Of a stretch of 64,000 nt of DNA, positions 57,501 to 64,000 are shown piece after piece. Positions within the stretch are counted from its first letter, which is position 1; each line of letters begins with the position of its first letter. The stretch spans positions 31,340,501 to 31,404,500 of the forward strand of contig NC_084923.1 in NCBI RefSeq assembly GCF_958298935.1. The letters run 5' to 3'. The DNA is from Phragmites australis. Lineage: Eukaryota > Streptophyta > Magnoliopsida > Poales > Poaceae. Below the pieces are notes generated by a model. That model searched no databases, was not told where the DNA came from, and saw nothing but the letters and a program-made list of their open reading frames with translations. Made by a program: the position numbers and the translations under genes.

Positions 57501-58209
57501 ACGCTGCTCTGCTCTGTGGTGTGCTGGGCGACAGGGAGAGCAAGCGAGGGAGAGAGAGGAGAGGCACCACGAGAGAGCGTCCAGGGGGGGGGGGTTAAGG
57601 CCAACGACGCTTCCACTCGAAGGCTCGGCCGGTGACTCGACGGCATGCTGGGTTTGCCGGCCGTGGAAGTCAACAAAGCCGGCGCCGCCCTCTGGAAGCA
57701 GCGCGGCTGAGTGAGGAGGGAGGATGACGAGTGGGTCCCGCATGAACAGTAACTGCCAGGCAAAATATCTCCACCACTTTAGCCATCCATTTGAACGCCT
57801 TCCCAAAGTCCAAAATTGGTAAAACGAATTTTGTTTGAAACTAAAATTCACAAAGAACCCATTTGAACTTGTTTAACCCAGAATGCTTGAGCCAATTGTG
57901 AATAAAAATTTCTCAAAGATGCTATCCTTTCCAACTTGTGATAATTTTTATGCCTTCTAAATATTTCCCAAAAATTTGGGAAAATTCATTTATATTCTTC
58001 TCTTGGCATCTACTAATTTCTAAAATTATCACCAGCCCTAGGTTCCATAGAAGTTTTAGGAGATGCTTCACAACGCATCAGTTAAACCCAGTTCAACTAA
58101 ATTCGGTTTCATCCACACTGCAAGTCTATATGGCTCAAAACGAAAACAAATGATGCTAATGATGCTCATTAGCACTTAATTATGTGTTTAGAAACTCTGG
58201 GCCGTGACA
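54536..58209 (-). mobile_element. G: solo LTR of the element-F family, inverted
   Basis: 3674 bp, TGTGAGGAACCGTCC...GGGCCGTGACA on the plus strand, the reverse complement of the F LTR. It is flanked by the exact TSD GACAG (54531-54535 and 58210-58214). It has no internal sequence, so it is a solo LTR made by LTR-LTR recombination after insertion into the 3' LTR of E. Open frames such as 57213-57851 lie on the strand that would be LTR sense, in its GC-rich part, and show no known domain. Confidence 0.94.
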
Positions 58210-58214
58210 GACAG
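58210..58214. repeat. Right target-site duplication of solo LTR G
   Basis: GACAG, identical to 54531-54535. Confidence 0.9.
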
Positions 58215-58488
58215 TTTCCCCGTTTATCAGTTTGTGGAATCCTAACTCGAGTGCTTCATTGGTAATTAGCAATATTCAGATTGCATCTACCTGTTCATGC
58301 TTGTGTTCTCAATTCGCTTGCAGGAAAAGCATTCTTGGTGAGGTCAACTGCACCTTGGCATGATTGATAACCACAGAGTAATGATGTAGTGGTTGCGAGG
58401 GTTCTCGATCTGTCCTGGTCAGAGCCTTTGGATCATCAACATCGAAACTCCATCAATCGACTTATCATATTACCTTTAGAAGATTGGG
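58215..58488 (+). repeat. 3' LTR of element E, second part
   Basis: Resumes with CATTGGTAATTAGCAATATTCAGATTGCATCTACCTGTTC, GATAACCACAGAGTA and GACTTATCATATTACC, matching 24540-24799. The match ends near TTGG; element I follows. Confidence 0.82.
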
Positions 58489-61207
58489 CCCTCAGCCAAT
58501 CCTTCTCCTACTAAAGCTCGCGCCCGAGCTCTGCCATGTTCCACCGTAACCCATCGGAGCTGAAGGTGCTCCTCTCCCTAAAATCCTCTCTCCCTACCAC
58601 AGTTTCTCCATCGTCTGAGCTCGCCGCTGATCCACTAACTAGAGCCACCACCGGTCAAATTCACCTCACGGTGAGCTTCACGGAGCCCCACTCAACCACC
58701 CTATCCCCTCTGTCCCGCACCTCCGCCCCTCTCCTGAGCTAGCACCAAGCCATCGTGGCCGCTGGAACACCTCCATCATCGCCAGCCATCGTTGGTGCTC
58801 CGGTTGCCAAACCAAACACACAGAAGGATTCCCCACATTGCATACGTGCTCCCAAAACCCAAAAACCCAAGCCAAATCACGTTCCAATGCCATTCCTATG
58901 TCAACCACCATCGCCGCCAACTCCATCATGAAATAGGCACTACTCCGGCCATCATCGTCGATGATGTGTCGTGTCATCACCTTCGTCGTGTCGTGAGGAT
59001 CCTCGAGAGCCAATCCTCATCAAACTAATAACAAAAGCCATCGTCGGTGAGCTTTCCTGCGAGACCCCACCGCGGATACCCTCAGTGCCACCATCCCCGA
59101 TAACCTTGGTGATCCCGCTGTGTCGCACCGTTAGCCCGAGTCACTGTCTCTATCTCCTCTCTCTGTGCAAACCGAACACGCAGGCCCAGCCGCTGACGCC
59201 ATCCCCACCCTCGGGCCAAGAATGGGCCGCCTCAACCCAGAATCTGGCCCATTAGTCAAAGCCCACACGAAATCCGAGCCCATATGCACAGTGCCATTTC
59301 TTCTTTCCCCAAAAATCAGATTTTCTAGAGAATATTCCAGGAATATTCTTCCCTTTTCTTTTCTCGATTTAATCTGCCGGCAATCTTCCAAAGCCTATAT
59401 TTCCTCCGTTTCAACTCTGATTTCAATGATTGTTCCACCGTTATTCATCTATATTCAAAATCTATTTTTTCATACCAGTTTCTTATTTATTTAAAATTTA
59501 TTTATTTTTTATTTGAATTCAATTGTATGTTTGTTTTGTTGCGTGCCATGTTTAGAAATCGTAGAGTTTGTCAAGGAGGCGGAGGAGCCAGGATCGTAGG
59601 AGTTCGAGCAGGACCCTCTCGAGGACTTCAACGAAGGCAGGTCTCAATCTATTTCCCTTTGATCATCTTGAACCTAATTTTATCCCCACAACCCTTAGCA
59701 GCCGTTTTTCATCGATTAAATGCATGAAGTATTACGTGTTGGCACATTTTAAACTGTTGATCTAGATATGACCTAATGTGGATTAGCTAGCCTTTCTGTG
59801 ATCAACTTGTATACCCTCTTGGCAAACCTAGGACTTTCGTCTTGGCTACTTTACTTATGCTTAGACAATTACCTTGCAACTAGTATGCTTCAGATGATAA
59901 TCTTTATTGGTATTTCATACTCATGTTTAGCTTTTCAAAGTGTGTAAAACTTGGTGCTTGGTGTGTGTGAGTGGTGGGACGGGAAAGATCTTGTCAGATA
60001 ATGATAACAACCAAGATCGTGTTAGAGCTAGGGCAAATCAGGATTCCGTTGGGACCGCCTTGGGAGTTGAAGTGCTACCTGTGTGGCAGTCTTCATGAGG
60101 AGTGCTACCTGTGTGGCAGGCTCCATGTGGAGATGTTTGCCTTGGCTCGCTTAAGGATCAAGTTGATGTGACATCCTACCTAGTTTTTACAGTACAGCCA
60201 CTCGACCCTATATGGGCAGGGCTTAGTCTAAACCCTGCAAGCTAGACTACTGTCGTCTGGAGATAGGTGTAAAATGGGAGGCCATGAAGCAGGTGCAGGC
60301 TGGGTGACACAGTTGGAGGCCTAGTTTAAGGTCATGAACCCCTGGTTAGCTCCTGTAGGTGGCTAGTGAGATGATGAAGTGGTGGGTAATGGCTTTGTTG
60401 AGTTGCACTGCCACGATTGTGGTATGTTGTCAAACTCAGCTTGTTGGTAAAGTGTATCACTCTGCAGAGGTTAAACTATTAGAATAGCCATGTCCACGGT
60501 CAACGACGAGCTATGATTCGATCATAGCAACTAGCATGGGATGTGTGTGTTTCCTTGGTGTGTGAGTGGGCTAGGTGTGCCCGTTTTTGGAAAGTTAGGT
60601 TTGACCGTGCCGTGGGTTGCCATAGAAGGAGTGCCCGGCAATATTAAATTTTGGGCCCTGGTAACTTTCCATCACGGCTGAAAAACCCCTTCATATAATG
60701 ATGTTGATATATTGTTTTCATAAAAAAATTGCCTTATGAAAAATGAACCTTGCATGAGTAAAATTAGCTTTTTTGCAAAGATACCTTACGGCTTATTCCT
60801 TGTCTATCCATATGAATGTATTCGTACCTCTGCCATAGGGCAAAGGTTGAGGCTTGCTAAGTACTCTTTGTCTCACCCTTGCTTGTTCTTTCAGAGAACG
60901 ATCCGTACTTCACCGAAGCAGACGGTGAGGCAGATGAGTAGGCTTGATCACGTCCGCACCCGAGTTGCTTGTGGAGTGGCCTATCCCTCATGCCATCTCT
61001 ATTGTGTACTTTGATGTCATGGACTTTATTGTATATGCACTGTTGCTTAGTGCTCTATGTTTTATTATGCTGGTGGAGTTTATTCACCACCTCTCATGTT
61101 GTATGATTGTGATAACATTTATTTAAGACTTTTATTTTACCAGCGACTGATCTAGGGACTAGTATAATAATGGTTTTTAAGCATCGGGGATAACCCGGGG
61201 CGCTTCA
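58489..61207 (+). repeat. 5' LTR of element I, second part
   Basis: Begins CCCTCAGCC and ends GGGGCGCTTCA directly before the primer-binding site at 61210. It contains a duplicated unit of about 37 bp at 60069-60130. Frames of 60 to 110 codons (for example 58536-58742 and 59165-59494) are Pro/Ser-rich with no domain, as expected for non-coding LTR sequence. Total LTR length with the first part would be about 2.9 kb. Confidence 0.7.
60069..60130. repeat. Short tandem duplication in I LTR
   Basis: GTGCTACCTGTGTGGCAG occurs twice, about 37 bp apart, each followed by a similar CTTCATGAGG or CTCCATGTGG stretch. Confidence 0.8.
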
Positions 61208-61209
61208 GG

Positions 61210-61222
61210 TGGTATCAGAGTC
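61210..61222 (+). other. Primer-binding site of element I (initiator tRNA-Met)
   Basis: TGGTATCAGAGTC, one mismatch from the TGGTATCAGAGCC of the other elements, 2 bp after the LTR end. Confidence 0.82.
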
Positions 61223-61351
61223 ATACTTGACTGTAGGACGAGACCATAAACCTGGACATGATAATTTTTAAAAACTATGTTACAAAAGCTTCTTGCTCCT
61301 TGCCCTTCCAATGAAAAGCCCTTTTGACAAGCAATGTCCTCCTCTCTGCAG

Positions 61352-62234
61352 ATGGAAGATCAAGGTTGGGTAACTGAGTACTGCTTGGATGCTCCTGGTT
61401 TCCCAAAGGTGTTGTATGCTGCCATGACTAGGCTAGGAATCATGGAGCACCCAGAGTATGTCGGCAGAGAGTATGAAGAGTATGGCACCGAGCGTTGTGA
61501 AAGCAAGCAACGGTGTGTGTCCACCATAGGATTTAGGTTCGCAAACACTTATCAAGCTGTCATCTGCAAGGGCCTGCATCACCTCTGCCAGATGTACAGA
61601 AGCCCATTGGTTGCACATCCCTAAGGTTCTTTCCCCTAGTGGAGAAGAATCGCCCTACTTGGATGGCAACGATGAAGGCTTTGGAAGGCCAGGGGTTGCG
61701 TGAATGGCCCAGAATGAACTATATTATCAACAGGCAGCAGAGATAAGGAAATGCATCCACCGAGCTAAAGAAGTAGAAATGCATGGGAGGTCCCTACGTG
61801 TTCAACACGCATAAGCCAAGGCCCAAACTGCAGAAGTCGAGAACTGCATTGTAGCAGCTGAAGAAGCAGTGAAAATGATAGAGGATTGCCACAACAGGCT
61901 AATCAGTGAGGCCTATCTCACCAAACGCACAGACAAAAGGGCTCTCTATCTCCCTGGCTTGGAAGGGCACCTAGTGCTTGAAGGAATTCATATCTTCTCA
62001 ATGGGAAGTCTCAAGAGGAAGTTCTCGAAGGATGTTCCTGCACCACTACCTCCCTCACCTCATGAAGCCACAAAAGTAGAAGAAGAAGCTCTCCCTCTAA
62101 CTCAGAAATCCTCCAACGAGAAGAAGATGAGGAGTAACTTCCTCCCCTCACCTTGCCAGAAGACCCTCTCCCCAAGAAGAGTAAAGACCGCTCCAACCCC
62201 GCAGCAGCCTAGAGTTCCGAAAGAAAGGGAATGA
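61352..62234 (+). pseudogene. Pre-gag ORF of element I (unknown function, broken)
   Basis: The likely start is ATG 61352 (MEDQGWVTEYCLDAPGFP), directly after CCTCTCTGCAG; an in-frame ATG lies at 61334. First part: VGREYEEYGTERCESKQRCV, STIGFRFANTYQAVICKGLHHLCQMYRS, ending at a TAA near 61624. After a shift: SFPLVEKNRPTWMATMKALE. A helical region with VENCIVAAEEAVKMIEDCHNRLISEAY follows (61869 onward), then HIFSMGSLKRKFSKDVPAPLPP and a polar Lys/Ser/Pro tail ending KERE-TGA. The helix with A-x-x-x-(x)-L-x-x-L-C and the following P-x-x-x-F-P correspond to the same parts in H and B. Function unknown. Confidence 0.62.
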
Positions 62235-62479
62235 AGCATCATGGTCCGATCTCAGTTTAAGTCACGCTTATGTACACCCCCTATGTTGTTGGGGTACAGA
62301 TAGTCTACGCTAGCCTAAAATAAAAAATTCTACTGCAATCACCCAGAAAACCATGCTAGTAGGAGATCATAGATAGTTACCGCTCAACGCGTAGTGCAGC
62401 AGAAGAAGAGGTGGAGTAGGCCAATCCAACATCGTGCATGTCAAACTCCTTGAACAGCTTCTCGATCAGATCCATGACT

Positions 62480-62690
62480 AACCCCGCGCAGGTGGTCATG
62501 CTCGACCAACTCCGAGTAGGTGGTCGTGCTCCTCGACCAGCTCCTGATCAGGACTATCGCAGCCTCGAACAATTTTGGGTGGTCGTGTCGTGCTATTCGA
62601 CCAGATCCGAGCGGTCGCATTGTGCTCTGTGACCAGACGAGCAGGTCTGTCGACCAGTGCGTCACGGCCAGTGACCAGTCCTGAACACAT
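62480..62690. repeat. Short CGACCAG-rich repeat cluster in J
   Basis: CTCGACCA, GTGGTCGTG and TGACCAG motifs recur at irregular spacing of 15 to 40 bp, in both orientations (CGACCA and TGGTCG). Confidence 0.55.
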
Positions 62691-62886
62691 GGTGATCAAC
62701 TCGTCGAGAAGATTCGCACCACAATAGTAGTAGTGCCTCTATGGTATCCACACATACCTGGGCGAAAACACCAAGCACCGATGTGCTAGCACCTCACGCG
62801 TGGCTAGGTTTTGGGAGATCGTGTGGAAAGTTACGGCTAGGGTTTTTGAGTGGCTCAACATCTCCAGGCCCCACCCACGCCTCTCC

Positions 62887-62893
62887 TTATATA
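62887..62893 (-). promoter_or_regulatory. TATA box of LTR J
   Basis: The minus strand reads GAGCTCTATATAAGGAGAGG, a strong plant TATA context, 600 bp before the proposed LTR end at 62287. Confidence 0.6.
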
Positions 62894-64000
62894 GAGCTCA
62901 CTAATTGGCTCCTACGTTGGAAGCCCTTTAAGACTCTAACACCTAACGGATCAAAATCCAATCAAACCCATATACGAATCCAATTCGCATGTTTTGTTCC
63001 AACCCATTAAGTGTGTGACCCGTTAGGTTCATGTATAAACGGCTACAGCTCGAAAACCCTTTCCAAACCGAAATCAATAGCGGTCCCTAGCAGGACATGT
63101 CGACTCCCATGTATACAAAAAAGATCATATTGACTGAACCTTGATATACACATGCACCGATCCCTTCACCTCACGATACTAGTCAAGCTCAAGGCGAGAT
63201 ACATGCCACCCTTGTGGTAGCTCAACCATTCACTCGATCAAGTAGTAGATTCATCATGATTAACTGTTTAATCATATTAGCATAGCCATGTACTTTCTCA
63301 ATCCAACTACCTCGAGGGGCCCAGAGATATCTCTCATGTTACCAAGGAAGAGCAAATTCCATCTTGATCGCTCACACCCCACGACATGTTTCATGACAAA
63401 CTCGAAAATAACCTTTATGACTACCCAGTTAGGGAATAGCGTTTGGCAACCCCAAAGTATTTCACTACACATTCTAGAAATCAATAATGATCTCAGGTCT
63501 AAGGATCCTACAGGTACACCATTTGAGATAACAATTGAGGGCACATCATAATAACAATCCCAGCAGTACCTCAAGGTGGGTCTATCCAATATTATGTTCT
63601 TCAATATAAATGTCCACATTTTTAATCTAGTATCTCTATATCTATGATCCATGAAACATGATCATCAATCAATACATATGCTGGTGTTATGTATCATCAC
63701 AATTATATGCGACTAGGGATCAACTACGAATAGCATTATGATATAAACAAAGAGTTTCATGAACAAGTCACATACTTGCCAATCAAAGTAAACGATAGTC
63801 ATTCTTGGAATAACACATTATTCAGAAGTACATGAATATAGACGTATGATACAATCATCTCTATGATTGCCTCTAGGGTATATCACCTTCATATGTATCA
63901 TGGAGTAGTCCGTGTAGTTTCTGCTAGTGTTGTAACCTTTCCCTCCCTTAGTAATCGAGCTTGATGTATGCTTGCTTGACATTGAGTGTGTTTTCTCTTG

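Larger units (their letters stand above)
23899..58488 (+). mobile_element. Element E: CRM-type chromovirus retrotransposon, host of F, H and G
   Basis: Plus strand. The order is 5' LTR (23899 to about 24801-24821), primer-binding site, leader, [F], rest of leader, gag, protease, RT, [H], RNase H fused to integrase, polypurine tract, 3' LTR [with G]. Without the nested elements, roughly 7 kb remain. RT and integrase motifs (FGNLEKCTFCTDRVSF, YFDD, ITRARA end) and an ORF running into the LTR fit the CRM lineage of grass chromoviruses. Its flanks are CCCTT (23894-23898) and CCCTC (58489-58493), a possible TSD with one mismatch. Confidence 0.8.
23677..62286 (+). mobile_element. Element I: Tekay-like retrotransposon split by element E
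   Basis: Starts with TGTAACAATC at 23677 inside the 3' LTR of D. It is interrupted from 23899 to 58488 by element E and continues as LTR to 61207, followed by a tRNA-Met primer-binding site and a pre-gag ORF. At 62287 another LTR (J) cuts it; gag, pol and the 3' LTR are not in the window. The possible TSD at its start is CAATG (23672-23676), but its partner is outside. Confidence 0.72.
62287..64000 (-). mobile_element. J: minus-strand LTR of another retrotransposon, runs off the window
   Basis: Begins at TGTTGGGGTACAG, so the minus strand ends in CTGTACCCCAACA, a usual LTR 3' end. A minus-strand TATATAA box lies at 62887-62893. Upstream on the minus strand (63000-64000) is AT-rich DNA resembling a U3, containing a 126-codon open frame (63272-63652). 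No gag or pol is seen. The superfamily is undecided; the long U3 with an LTR end like this would fit a Copia element. Confidence 0.5.

Noticed and set aside
57213..57851. 212-codon minus-strand frame
   Set aside because: It is the same GC-rich LTR portion in solo LTR G; the F copies do not keep it open, and no domain is seen.
58489..58493. CCCTC as a confirmed TSD for E
   Set aside because: It differs by one base from CCCTT at 23894-23898, and the end of the E LTR is ambiguous by about 20 bp, so it is kept only as possible.

Overview
The window is nuclear DNA from a plant, almost certainly a grass (Poaceae). I see no host gene. Essentially every stretch that can be read belongs to an LTR retrotransposon. 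The clues are Ty3/gypsy gag-pol reading frames of types abundant in grasses, primer-binding sites that pair with initiator tRNA-Met (TGGTATCAGAGCC), very long LTRs (2.2 to 3.7 kb), TATAAATA boxes inside LTRs, and nested insertions with 5-bp target-site duplications (TSDs). The species cannot be decided from sequence alone.

Layout, left to right. 1-3779: minus-strand 5' half of a Tat/RIRE2-like gypsy element (A), with its 5' LTR at 2371-3779. 3780-6733: two fused LTR fragments of a Tekay-like family (B1, B2). 6734-9521: a short non-autonomous LTR element (C). 9522-16916: minus-strand Tekay-like element B (integrase fragment, RNase H, RT, protease, gag, an extra pre-gag ORF, 2.7-kb 5' LTR). 16917-23676: plus-strand Tekay-like element D, split by a 1.4-kb solo LTR (K, 17129-18562, TSD GAAGA). 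From 23677: the LTR of element I, split by element E (23899-58488), a CRM-type chromovirus. E is itself split by F (25550-38257, TSD GTATC), H (41839-52758, TSD CATGT/CATGA) and a solo LTR G (54536-58209, TSD GACAG). I resumes at 58489-61207 (rest of its LTR) and 61208-62286 (pre-gag ORF). 62287-64000 is a minus-strand LTR (J) that runs off the window.

Relative order of events from the nesting: D, then I into D, then E into I, then H, F and G into E. B and K both sit in the gag of D. C replaced the 3' end of B. LTR comparison agrees: F LTRs differ at 7 of 300 hand-compared bases, H LTRs at roughly two dozen of about 260.

The polyproteins are all broken, F least (two TGA stops and one single-base deletion). 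The most unusual observations are: (1) an extra ORF between PBS and gag in three different Tekay-like elements (B, H, I); (2) the ATG of that ORF, and of gag, lying directly behind a pyrimidine-rich stretch ending in AG, as in a 3' splice site; (3) most in-frame stops being TAG where a CAG codon is expected, fitting decay driven by CHG methylation; (4) a conserved hairpin just before the polypurine tract of several elements; and (5) an E reading frame that runs through the polypurine tract into the 3' LTR.
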